A stretch of 40,380 bases of DNA from Candidatus Komeilibacteria bacterium (GTDB lineage Bacteria > Patescibacteriota > Patescibacteriia > UBA1558 > GWA2-36-10): the NCBI GenBank assembly GCA_018656655.1, contig JABHYW010000040.1, forward strand, positions 1 through 40,380, in the 5' to 3' direction. This document shows, in pieces, positions 20,551-31,324 of the stretch. A program made the position numbers and the translations under genes. The notes below the pieces were generated by a model. It saw only the letters and a program-made list of their open reading frames with translations. It was not told where the DNA came from and did no database searches. The first letter of the stretch is position 1. The number at the start of each line of letters is the position of its first letter.

Positions 20551-20643
20551 AAATCCCTCCCCCGCCTCCCTTTGACAAGGGAGGAGCTACCTCATTAAAT
20601 TAAGCTTGTTAAGCCCCCTTGATAAAGGGGGTTTGGGGGATTT
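20551..20643. repeat. Dispersed C-tract/G-tract inverted-repeat element (family E)
   Basis: AAATCCC...GGGATTT ends, internal CCCCCTT/AAGGGGG hairpin; 20611-20642 is the exact reverse complement of 36474-36505. Confidence 0.8.
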
Positions 20644-20673
20644 CTCTATGCTTATTTTATCATAAAATAAGCA

Positions 20674-20702
20674 AAAAAACAACCAAAATTGATTGTTTTT
20701 TT
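20674..20702 (-). terminator. Probable intrinsic terminator-like hairpin upstream of gyrB / downstream of pheT
   Basis: AACAACCAAAATTGATTGTTTTTTT, imperfect stem plus T-run. Confidence 0.5.
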
Positions 20703-20723
20703 ATATAAATATTTTACCTAATA

Positions 20724-23153
20724 TTAGCGTAAAATTGCCTTAAATTTTTTCTGTAAAATTGCTAAAATATCATCCATTAATTTATCTACATCTTCAGCTA
20801 ATAAAGTACGATCATTAGATCTAAATTCAAGATGCCAAGCTATTGATTTCTGACCCTCTTCAATGCCTTTCCCTGAAAAAACATCAAATGGCTCTAAATG
20901 ACGGATAAGTGGTGAAATTCTAACTATCTCAGCCTCTAAATCAGCCCATTTAAGGCCTTTATCTACCACTACTGCCATATCTCTGTAAACTGCTGGAAAT
21001 TTAGCTAGAGTGGCATATTTTTTAACTTTATTAATATATTTGAGTAGTAAAGTAAAATTTAATTGCCAAAAGGCTACATTCACATTTACATCGTTACTAT
21101 CAAATAAACCATCTTCTAATAAACCAAATTGTCCTAAAATAATATCTTTATATTTTATTTCATAAGCTATAGAAGCATATTCAATATCTGACTCTTCAAA
21201 TTCCACTTCAACATTAAGATGCTCCATCAAAGCGCTAAACATTCCCTTGATTGATAAAAATAAATCTTCTTTACTTTTCTTACTAACCTCAACTCCAGCT
21301 AAATATTTATCTTGTTTTGGTAAAAATTTCTTTCTAGAATCATCTGTGTGGTAAGTGCCATGACTAATTTTATCAAAAGTACGCTCTAACTCATAAATTC
21401 TGAATTCATCATACCAGCGCATATTCTCCTCTGCTCTAGCTAATAGATTTGGTAGTAAAGACATATTTAAATAAACCTGCTCAGGACTAAGAGCATTCTT
21501 TACCCTCAAATGATTATTTAATTCTAAGCCTAATTTTTTAGCCCAAGCTTGATTAGTAAATGGATAATTATAAAGCTCGTAATATTTTTGAGACAAGCTA
21601 AACCATCTTTTGATATCTCTAGCGGCTACATGATCTAAATTAACACTAGGGCTATCAATATTTACTTTTGGTAATTCAAACTTAATATTGTCATAACCAT
21701 AAATTCTAGCTACCTCTTCTACAATATCTTCTGGAATTGAAATATCTTTAGTGGCTCTAAAACTTGGCACTCCAATTGTAAAAGTCTTAGCTTTATATTT
21801 TAAATCAAACTTTAATCTCTGCAAAGTATCTTTAATCTCAGCTGTTGGGATAATTAAACCAAAACGATTATTAATTAATTCTTCAGATACTTCTAAGGTA
21901 ACTGGCTTGAATGGATTATTATCTACATCTACCAGCTTACTGGCAATATAAGCCTCGGGACAAAGCTGTAAAATTAATTCAGCTGCTCTTCTAATAGCCG
22001 TACCAGCCAAGACTGGATCAAGAGACTTCTCAAAGCGAGTTGAGCTCTCAGAACGAAGCCCAATAGCTGTAGCAGTACGTCTAACGCTAGCTGCTCTAAA
22101 ATTAGCAGACTCTAATATAATTTCTGATGTATCTATACCGATTTCACTATTTTGACCACCCATTACACCAGCGATTGCTACATATTTTTTAGCATCGGCA
22201 ATCATTAAGGCTCCTTCAGGTAATTTCCTATTTTCACCATCCAATGTAATAAACTTCTCTCCTTTAGCGGCCTGTTTAACTATAATATGATCTCCTTCAA
22301 TATGTTTGGCGTCAAAAGCGTGCATTGGCTGACCCAATTCGTACATAACGTAATTAGTCACATCTACAATATTATTAATAGGTCTAATCCCAACGGCCTC
22401 CAGTCTCTTCTTTAACCACCAAGGAGACTCGGCTACTTTAATATTTTTAATAGCTAAACCAAGATAACGAAAACAATTTTTTTTATCCTCTACTGTTACT
22501 TTTAATTTGGTTTCGTTTTTTCCTTTTAATTCAAAATTTGGATAGTCTTTTAATTTAAGTTTGTAAATAGCTGCTAATTCTCTAGCCAATCCATATTGCC
22601 CCCAAAGATCAGGACGATGGTTAATTGATTTATTATCAATATCAATAATAGTATCATTTAACTCTAAAGCTTCAGCTAATTCTTCACCTGCTTTTAATTT
22701 AAGTTCTGATAAATCAAGAATTTCTTTATCTGATTTTTGAGGAAAAAGATTTTCTAGGCCAATTTCTTCAGCGGCAGCAATCATACCACTAGATTCTACA
22801 CCTCGAATCTTAGTTTTAGCCATCATAACTAAATCACCTTCTCCGTGCCATTTTACTCTAGAGCCTACCTTAGCCACTGCCACTAACATGCCTTTACTAA
22901 GGTTTATACCACCACAGACAATTTGCTCTACACTATCTCCAATATCAACTTGGCAGACCTCTAATCTATCAGCGTCTGGATGTTTAGCTATTTCATTAAT
23001 TTTACCAACTACTATATCTTTTAGATTAGCACCTCGTTCAATCACCTCTTCTACTTCTACTATAGCCATAGTAAAATCTAGAGCCAATTGCTTTGTCTCT
23101 AAATCTTTTGGTAATTTTATCCAATCTTTTGCCCAATCAAGTGATAAATACAT
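20724..23153 (-). CDS. pheT: Phenylalanine--tRNA ligase beta subunit
   Basis: tRNA-binding domain NLKDIVVGKINEIAKHPDADRLEVCQVDIG; NIVDVTNYVMYELGQPMHAFDA; C-terminal FDX-ACB domain. Confidence 0.95.
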   Translation of the reverse strand: MYLSLDWAKDWIKLPKDLETKQLALDFTMAIVEVEEVIERGANLKDIVVGKINEIAKHPDADRLEVCQVDIGDSVEQIVCGGINLSKGMLVAVAKVGSRVKWHGEGDLVMMAKTKIRGVESSGMIAAAEEIGLENLFPQKSDKEILDLSELKLKAGEELAEALELNDTIIDIDNKSINHRPDLWGQYGLARELAAIYKLKLKDYPNFELKGKNETKLKVTVEDKKNCFRYLGLAIKNIKVAESPWWLKKRLEAVGIRPINNIVDVTNYVMYELGQPMHAFDAKHIEGDHIIVKQAAKGEKFITLDGENRKLPEGALMIADAKKYVAIAGVMGGQNSEIGIDTSEIILESANFRAASVRRTATAIGLRSESSTRFEKSLDPVLAGTAIRRAAELILQLCPEAYIASKLVDVDNNPFKPVTLEVSEELINNRFGLIIPTAEIKDTLQRLKFDLKYKAKTFTIGVPSFRATKDISIPEDIVEEVARIYGYDNIKFELPKVNIDSPSVNLDHVAARDIKRWFSLSQKYYELYNYPFTNQAWAKKLGLELNNHLRVKNALSPEQVYLNMSLLPNLLARAEENMRWYDEFRIYELERTFDKISHGTYHTDDSRKKFLPKQDKYLAGVEVSKKSKEDLFLSIKGMFSALMEHLNVEVEFEESDIEYASIAYEIKYKDIILGQFGLLEDGLFDSNDVNVNVAFWQLNFTLLLKYINKVKKYATLAKFPAVYRDMAVVVDKGLKWADLEAEIVRISPLIRHLEPFDVFSGKGIEEGQKSIAWHLEFRSNDRTLLAEDVDKLMDDILAILQKKFKAILR

Positions 23154-23154
23154 A

Positions 23155-24165
23155 TTAAAATTGTTTTAAAAATCTTAAGTCGCCTGATTGAAGTAATCTA
23201 ATATCATCAATCTTATAGCGCATCATTACTAATCTAGTAAAGCCAAGTCCAAAGGCAAAACCAGAATATTCTTTTGGATCAAGACCACCTGCTTTAATTA
23301 CTTTTGGATGTATTAAACCGCAGGGCATTAGTTCTAGCCAACCAGACTGCTTACAAACACTACAACCCTCTCCACCACAGATTAGACATTTAATGTCCAT
23401 TTCAAAACCAGGTTCCACAAATGGGAAAAAACCAGGCCTTAATCTAACATCCACTTCAGTATTAAAAAAAGTAGACAAAAATGATTTCATAACTGCAATC
23501 AAATTACCAATATTTATATCTTTATCAACCATTAAACCTTCCAGTTGATAAAAAGTATGATCATGACTAGCATCAGTAGCCTCATTTCTAAATACACGAC
23601 CCGGAAAAATTCCTCTGAATGGAGCTCCAAATTTTTCTAACATGCGAACTTGAAGATTTGAAGTTTGAGATCTAAGAAGTAAGCCTTGCTCTAACCAAAA
23701 AGTATCTTGAGCGTCTCTAGCTGGATGATCCTCTGGAGTATTCAAAGCTGTAAAATTATAATATTCAGATTCTACTTGTGGACCGTCATATACACCAAAA
23801 CCCATCTGTGCAAAAATATCCTCTATTTCGTATTGAACAATAGTAGAAGGATGAAGGTGGCCAGTTTCTTCTCTGGTACCAGGCATAGTTGGATCAAAAT
23901 CCGTTCCGCCGCCTGATTGTTTGTTTTTAATTATTCTCTCAGTCTTACTAAAAACACTAGCTAGCTCCATTTTTATTTCATTAGCCAATTTACCAATTTT
24001 TGGTTTTTCTTCAACAGCTAAATCTTTTACTTCTTTAAGAACATTAGTAAGCTCTCCTTTGCGTCCTAAATATTTAGTCTTTAAATCTAACAAAAGTTTA
24101 GAATCTTTAACTTCAGTTACTTCTTTTAAAAATTGTTCTTTAAGATCTTTTAATTTCTTTTCCAT
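23155..24165 (-). CDS. pheS: Phenylalanine--tRNA ligase alpha subunit (start probably MEKK at 24165; ORF opens at 24189)
   Basis: HPSTIVQYEIEDIFAQMGFGVYDGPQVE, FRNEATDASHDHTFYQLEGLMVD, FAFGLGFTRLVMMRYKIDDIR. Confidence 0.95.
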   Translation of the reverse strand: MEKKLKDLKEQFLKEVTEVKDSKLLLDLKTKYLGRKGELTNVLKEVKDLAVEEKPKIGKLANEIKMELASVFSKTERIIKNKQSGGGTDFDPTMPGTREETGHLHPSTIVQYEIEDIFAQMGFGVYDGPQVESEYYNFTALNTPEDHPARDAQDTFWLEQGLLLRSQTSNLQVRMLEKFGAPFRGIFPGRVFRNEATDASHDHTFYQLEGLMVDKDINIGNLIAVMKSFLSTFFNTEVDVRLRPGFFPFVEPGFEMDIKCLICGGEGCSVCKQSGWLELMPCGLIHPKVIKAGGLDPKEYSGFAFGLGFTRLVMMRYKIDDIRLLQSGDLRFLKQF

Positions 24166-24169
24166 ATAA

Positions 24170-24568
24170 TTAATTTTTTGCTCGCTCATTATTTTGACGA
24201 AATACTAATATTACAAACTCTACTACAGTAGCTAATATAATTAATAAAACCATATTCCACCAAGTAAGTATTCTAGCAGCTTGTAACATTAAAGCTAGAG
24301 TCAATACTGCGGAAAATATAATAGCCTGACGAAAAGATTCTGTAGCTATTATTTTTGGCCTACCTCTTTTTCTATTAAAAAGACTACGTAATAAAAATCC
24401 TAAAATAGATAGGCTTCCTAAAATGCTTAAAAACAGAATACTATAGAACATAGCGTAAACCAACCAAGAGCCTTCTGTAGGGTCAAAACTGCTTATAATT
24501 ATAAAAAAACCAAGCCATGCTAAGGCAGTGGCTAGTAACATTATTAAATTATACGCTTTGATGTTCAT
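24170..24568 (-). CDS. Small integral membrane protein, unknown function
   Basis: About four hydrophobic TM stretches; upstream of pheS with little spacing. Start at TTG 24571 or ATG 24568. Confidence 0.65.
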   Translation of the reverse strand: MNIKAYNLIMLLATALAWLGFFIIISSFDPTEGSWLVYAMFYSILFLSILGSLSILGFLLRSLFNRKRGRPKIIATESFRQAIIFSAVLTLALMLQAARILTWWNMVLLIILATVVEFVILVFRQNNERAKN

Positions 24569-24576
24569 CAATATAA

Positions 24577-24605
24577 ATAATACAAGAAATACAAGTAAAA
24601 ATCAA
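24577..24605 (-). promoter_or_regulatory. Putative sigma70-type promoter for 24571-pheS-pheT
   Basis: Minus strand TTGATT-N17-TATTAT; the -10 lies about 6 nt from the TTG/ATG start. Confidence 0.6.
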
Positions 24606-24630
24606 TCCAGCCCTTCGCGAAGGGCTGGAT
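24605..24630. terminator. Perfect 26-nt palindrome, probable terminator of the upstream gene
   Basis: ATCCAGCCCTTCG|CGAAGGGCTGGAT followed on the minus strand by TGATTTTTA. Confidence 0.65.
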
Positions 24631-24644
24631 CAACCTCTTAACAA

Positions 24645-24941
24645 TTATGACAGAAAATTTAAATCTTCTACTATATTATCGCCTAGCTTACTATTTAAAC
24701 TAGTTATAAACAAAGCTTTATCTCGAAGTAACTGTTTTAACAAATCATCATCTAAAGCAGCAATTGTCAAAATACCATTCCTAAAATAAATAGCGCTCAT
24801 CTTATCTTTAGCTTGTTCAGACAAAAAATCAACTAACACTCTATTGGCCGATTCTAATACTAAAGACTCTTGAATCTGACTTTTGATTCCCTTTTTGTCT
24901 ACTGCCTTATCGGCTAAATCTTTAAAACTATTCCAAGACAT
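24645..24941 (-). CDS. DUF721/DciA-like protein
   Basis: IYFRNGILTIAALDDDLLKQLLRDKALFITSLNSKLGDNIVEDLNF matches the DUF721 pattern (GxLxVxxxSxxxxQELxxxxxxLLxxLNxxLG). Confidence 0.55.
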   Translation of the reverse strand: MSWNSFKDLADKAVDKKGIKSQIQESLVLESANRVLVDFLSEQAKDKMSAIYFRNGILTIAALDDDLLKQLLRDKALFITSLNSKLGDNIVEDLNFLS

Positions 24942-24943
24942 AA

Positions 24944-27900
24944 TTATTTACTTAATTTAGCGTGCGGACAAATTGATTTAAAATCACAAGTGCTACAAAC
25001 ATGGCCTGGTGTAGCGGTGAAATCATGTTTGACAATATTATCTATAGTAGCTTTTATCCAATCTTTGGTTTTAGTAATTTCTTTTTCAGTTCCTACAAAA
25101 GATACAGCTGTATTATTACTTAAATAAAAGAAGGTTAAATCTTTAACTGACTGTTTAAATACTTCCTCAGAGGCAATCTGATAAATAAGTAATTGCTTTT
25201 TATCATCAAAACTAAGTTTTTCTTTAGCTCTACCAGTTTTATAATCAATAATCTCCCACGTGTCCTTCGAAGCCTTGCGCGAAGAAGGGGCCTCACTATG
25301 AACATCTACTCTATCAAACACACCCCGTAAACTATAATCTTTTACTTTAATAGTAAAGCCTTTTTCCAAAAACAATGGTGTTGCCCTTCGGCCTTGCTCA
25401 GGATCTTCGAGAAATTTCTTGTTAAACTTTTTAAAATAATCTTTTAATATTCTAATGCCATCTTGATAATATTTTTGTTTTTGATCTTCAGATTCATACC
25501 AATCATCAATCCAAGATTCTTCATAAAATCCTAATAAATCTTTTTGAGTAGGTTGTTTTATTTTCTTACCTTTAGAAAATAAATCTCCTTGGCCTAGTTC
25601 TGAATTATTAATTATTAACTGATAGAATTTTTGCAAAGTAGAATGCATTGTTTTACCAAAGCTAAAATAAGCATTGCCTTTAGTCGGTACTTTGGCTACA
25701 AAAGTATAAAAGTATTGCCAAGGACATGATTCATAAGCCCGTAACTGAGAAAAAGAAAATGTCTTAGGTACTGGATAATTTGGCTTAACTTGCTTAGCAT
25801 TTATTTTATCTGGCTCTTTAATTGGAGTAGTTATTTCTTTACTAGCAATTTTAATCTCATCTATAAAACGAGATGGCTTTTTAGTAGTAGAACCGCCGTA
25901 ATTTTTAGCCCAAGTTAGATACACTGCTTCTTTAGCTCTGGTCATAGCTACATAAAATAAACGACGCTCTTCCTGAAGATGAGCATCACCAGATGGTAAA
26001 TCCTCTTTAATGAATTGCTCAGGCATCTCTATTGGATCACGACGTGAAGTTGATGGAAATCTAAGATGAACTAAATTAGTAATAAATACATATTTAAATT
26101 CTAAACCTTTAGCGCCGTGCACAGTCATGACCTTAACTACATCTGGACCAGCCTCAGCGTCAAATTGCATAGCTCCCATTTCACCTGACTGCATCTCCAT
26201 ATCTAGAGTTTCTAAGAAATTATGAACTGAAGTATCTTCAATAGATTCTTCCTCCCAAGTTCTTACCTTTCTGAAAAACTGATTAAGAAAATGCAATTGA
26301 TCTGTATTGTATTGATTTTGTTCAATAGTCAACATATTAAGATAACCACTATCTTCAAGCCAATTATATATTACTTGAGAAACTGGCTGTTCTTTAGATT
26401 GCTCTGTATGTTTATCTATATCTGAAATTACTTTGGCTATTATTCTTTGATCTCCGACTGGTAATTGGATGTAACGATGATTACTCTTAGTTGCATAATA
26501 CAAACTCCAAGCTTTTTTTCTAGCTAGATGATTCAAATTAATAATACTAGCAATATTTAAACCAGTAACTGGCAAAGATAAAATTCTAAAAAATGCAGCT
26601 GACTCATGATAATTATCTAACAATTTAAGATAAGCTATAATATCTTGAACTATATCCTGAGCGTATAAACCACGAGAAGCCATAAACTGATGAGGAATAC
26701 CTATTTTTCTCATCATAGACACAAAGCCCTGAGCCTGATCATTAGCTCTAACCAATATAGCAAAATCAGACCAGTTCGTGTCTGGGTTTTTTTTCTTTAA
26801 ATCTACTATCTTAGCCAATATTCCATCTATCTCAGCATTTTTATCTATAAAGGATAAAACATCCACTGAGCCTTTAGCTTTGACATGACTGGTAAGTTTT
26901 TTGTTAAGTGGTGTCTTACCTTTTTTATATTGATATTCTAATCTATCTGGATCATTCTGCTGTATAAAATTATAAGCTGTATCTAATATTTTTTGTCCAG
27001 ACCTATAATTATCATTTAAAAATATCTCGCGGAGCGCTAGCGGAGCGTCCTCCGAAGCCTTGGCGAAGGAGGACTTATCCTTAGTATGTTCTTTTTTAAA
27101 ATTTAAAATATTTGATATGGCAGCCCCACGGAATTTATAAATAGCTTGATCGTCATCACCAACGACCATCAAATTATTAGCTGGGGCAGCTAATATCTTT
27201 ATCAATTCATACTGAGCCCAGTTAGTATCTTGAAACTCATCTACTAAAATATACTTAAATTGCTTCCTGAATTTTTTTAAAACCGGCGGACGCTTTTTAA
27301 ATAATTCTAAAGTATAATTTATAAGATCGCCAAAATCTAAAGCATTATTTTCTAATAACAATTGTTGGTAAACATGATAAGCATTAGCAACTTCTTTATT
27401 TCTAGCTATCTCTGCCTTTTCTGCCTCTTTGTCCTCAGCTTTAGTAGCGCTGACTTTCAAGCTCTTAGTATATTTAATATATTCTTCTGGATAAACTACC
27501 TCGTCTTTTAGTCTTGAAAAATGACTAAGCAAAGCATGGATAAATCTAGTTGGATTACCTAATGGCGCATAATAATTTAAATCAAACTTATCTAAATTCT
27601 CTCTAACTAACATCCAGGCAGCTGTCTGATCCAATAATTTAAAATCATTAGACAGTCCAATTTCTAAAGCATAGTCTTTAAGAACTTTTTCACAAAAACC
27701 ATGAAAAGTATGAATCCATAAATCGCTATAACCTAAAGGCAAAAGCTTGTCTACCCGTTCAATCATCTCACCAGCTGCTTTTTCAGTAAAAGTAACTGCT
27801 AATATTTCATCAGGCGTAGCTTTCTTTTTTTCTATTAAATAAGCTATTCGTTGGGTAATAACGGTGGTTTTACCAGTACCAGCCCCAGCAATTAAAATAG

Positions 27901-27973
27901 CCGGCCCCTGATCATGAGTGACCGCCTGTTTTTGATCTTTATTAAGATATGATAAATCAATTGCCATATACAT
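24944..27973 (-). CDS. UvrD/Rep/PcrA-family SF1 helicase fused to RecB-like PD-(D/E)XK nuclease with AddB-type 4-Cys cluster
   Basis: AGAGTGKTTVITQRIAYLI, DEFQDTNWAQYEL, VGDDDQAIYKFRGA, LNDNYRSG, TVHGAKGLEFKYVFI, VAMTRAKEAVYL; GVFDRVD...IIDYKTGR; SCPWQYFY...CSTCDFKSICPHA. Confidence 0.93.
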   Translation of the reverse strand: MYMAIDLSYLNKDQKQAVTHDQGPAILIAGAGTGKTTVITQRIAYLIEKKKATPDEILAVTFTEKAAGEMIERVDKLLPLGYSDLWIHTFHGFCEKVLKDYALEIGLSNDFKLLDQTAAWMLVRENLDKFDLNYYAPLGNPTRFIHALLSHFSRLKDEVVYPEEYIKYTKSLKVSATKAEDKEAEKAEIARNKEVANAYHVYQQLLLENNALDFGDLINYTLELFKKRPPVLKKFRKQFKYILVDEFQDTNWAQYELIKILAAPANNLMVVGDDDQAIYKFRGAAISNILNFKKEHTKDKSSFAKASEDAPLALREIFLNDNYRSGQKILDTAYNFIQQNDPDRLEYQYKKGKTPLNKKLTSHVKAKGSVDVLSFIDKNAEIDGILAKIVDLKKKNPDTNWSDFAILVRANDQAQGFVSMMRKIGIPHQFMASRGLYAQDIVQDIIAYLKLLDNYHESAAFFRILSLPVTGLNIASIINLNHLARKKAWSLYYATKSNHRYIQLPVGDQRIIAKVISDIDKHTEQSKEQPVSQVIYNWLEDSGYLNMLTIEQNQYNTDQLHFLNQFFRKVRTWEEESIEDTSVHNFLETLDMEMQSGEMGAMQFDAEAGPDVVKVMTVHGAKGLEFKYVFITNLVHLRFPSTSRRDPIEMPEQFIKEDLPSGDAHLQEERRLFYVAMTRAKEAVYLTWAKNYGGSTTKKPSRFIDEIKIASKEITTPIKEPDKINAKQVKPNYPVPKTFSFSQLRAYESCPWQYFYTFVAKVPTKGNAYFSFGKTMHSTLQKFYQLIINNSELGQGDLFSKGKKIKQPTQKDLLGFYEESWIDDWYESEDQKQKYYQDGIRILKDYFKKFNKKFLEDPEQGRRATPLFLEKGFTIKVKDYSLRGVFDRVDVHSEAPSSRKASKDTWEIIDYKTGRAKEKLSFDDKKQLLIYQIASEEVFKQSVKDLTFFYLSNNTAVSFVGTEKEITKTKDWIKATIDNIVKHDFTATPGHVCSTCDFKSICPHAKLSK
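25261..25291. repeat. Family-B element in frame in the nuclease domain
   Basis: TGTCCTTCGAAGCCTTGCGCGAAGAAGGGGC, encoding APSSRKASKDT. Confidence 0.7.
25384..25410. repeat. Family-A element in frame in the helicase-nuclease gene
   Basis: CCCTTCGGCCTTGCTCAGGATCTTCGA, encoding EDPEQGRRA. Confidence 0.7.
27026..27074. repeat. Composite family-B element in frame in the helicase domain
   Basis: CTCGCGGAGCGCTAGCGGAGCGTCCTCCGAAGCCTTGGCGAAGGAGGAC, encoding SSFAKASEDAPLALRE; perfect GTCCTCC/GGAGGAC stem and an 8-mer direct repeat. Confidence 0.75.
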
Positions 27974-28011
27974 AATATTAACTGAAAACTATACTTTTGG
28001 CAAAATTAATA

Positions 28012-28039
28012 CCCCCTCCCAGATTTCTCTGAAAGGGGG
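28012..28039 (-). terminator. Strong hairpin, probable terminator after the carbonic-anhydrase-like gene
   Basis: Minus-strand RNA CCCCCU-UU-CAGA-GAAA-UCUG-GG-AGGGGG. Confidence 0.65.
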
Positions 28040-28049
28040 CCTAAACAGT

Positions 28050-28502
28050 TTATTCAACAACTTTGTACTCTAATCCTTGAGGTGCACTTTTACTATAAGC
28101 CATAATGATCTCTAGATCATCAGGTAGTTCTCTAACCAACATCTCTTTAACCGTACGCATGTCCCTAAGATAGATGCTTTCTTCTTCATCGGCTGAAGGA
28201 AAAGCTTTAGAGCCACCATAGCCCCCGCAATCCCAGTGCCACAGAAGAAGTAGTTTCTTAACTTTGTGCAAACCAATAGAAACCGATACTATCTTGTCAA
28301 CAAAGTCTGTCTTGAAACCATTATTTTTCAAAACATCTTTAGCTGCACCTGGCCAAGAATAAAGATCAAAATCATCAAAACCCAAACCACGCTCCACGAA
28401 TTCTTGGTCAGTTTTACGGAATCTGAAATCCACGCACTTGATGACTGCCAATGGGCACTCGTGCATCTTTAACTTGTCATTGGGTACTGTGAAATTAGCC
28501 AT
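28050..28502 (-). CDS. Small beta-carbonic-anhydrase-like protein
   Basis: Zn-ligand motifs CxDxR (KCVDFRF) and HxxC (WHWDCGGYGG) in beta-CA order, with the connecting segment SVSIGLHKVKKLLLL. Confidence 0.7.
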   Translation of the reverse strand: MANFTVPNDKLKMHECPLAVIKCVDFRFRKTDQEFVERGLGFDDFDLYSWPGAAKDVLKNNGFKTDFVDKIVSVSIGLHKVKKLLLLWHWDCGGYGGSKAFPSADEEESIYLRDMRTVKEMLVRELPDDLEIIMAYSKSAPQGLEYKVVE

Positions 28503-28519
28503 AACTTTGTATTCCTTTC

Positions 28520-28990
28520 TTAGTTGTTGTGTCCTGTTCTTACCCCTCTTTTCTTATATTTCCTAACTACCTTCAGACGAGCCATCTCTTTTTCAATCTG
28601 AGCTCTAAACATAATAAAAGACTCAGCATCAGCTAGTTTAGTCTTCAAAACTTCTTCGGCTTTCTGCCTAGCTGCTTCAGCACGCTCTTCATCGATATCT
28701 TCAGCACGTTCAGCAGTATCAGCTAAAATAACTACTTGATCAGGTAAAACTTCTACAAAGCCACCTGAAATAGCCATCAAATCTTCATCCTTCGCTAAAG
28801 CTATGGATGACGCGTCTTCTTTTTTATTATGTTTAACTACTATCTCACCTGAAGCTAGTTGGGAAACTAGCGGTATATGATTTGGTAAAATAGTAATTTC
28901 ACCCATTACTGTAGAAATGGAAACCTGAGATACCTTTTCTTCAAAAAGTATCTTTTCTGGAGTTACTATTTTTAATTTCAAATCTTTCAT
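28520..28990 (-). CDS. atpC: F1F0 ATP synthase subunit epsilon
   Basis: LKIVTPEKILFEEKVSQVSISTVMGEITILPNHIPLVSQLASGEIVV; position after atpD. Confidence 0.95.
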   Translation of the reverse strand: MKDLKLKIVTPEKILFEEKVSQVSISTVMGEITILPNHIPLVSQLASGEIVVKHNKKEDASSIALAKDEDLMAISGGFVEVLPDQVVILADTAERAEDIDEERAEAARQKAEEVLKTKLADAESFIMFRAQIEKEMARLKVVRKYKKRGVRTGHNN

Positions 28991-29000
28991 TTATATAAAA

Positions 29001-31306
<2,306 letters not shown>

Positions 31307-31324
31307 AAATATTAATTAATATTA

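Noticed and set aside
25261-27074. Inteins or self-splicing introns in the helicase gene
   Set aside because: Inserts are only about 25-50 bp, in frame, and lack splice-site or endonuclease signatures.
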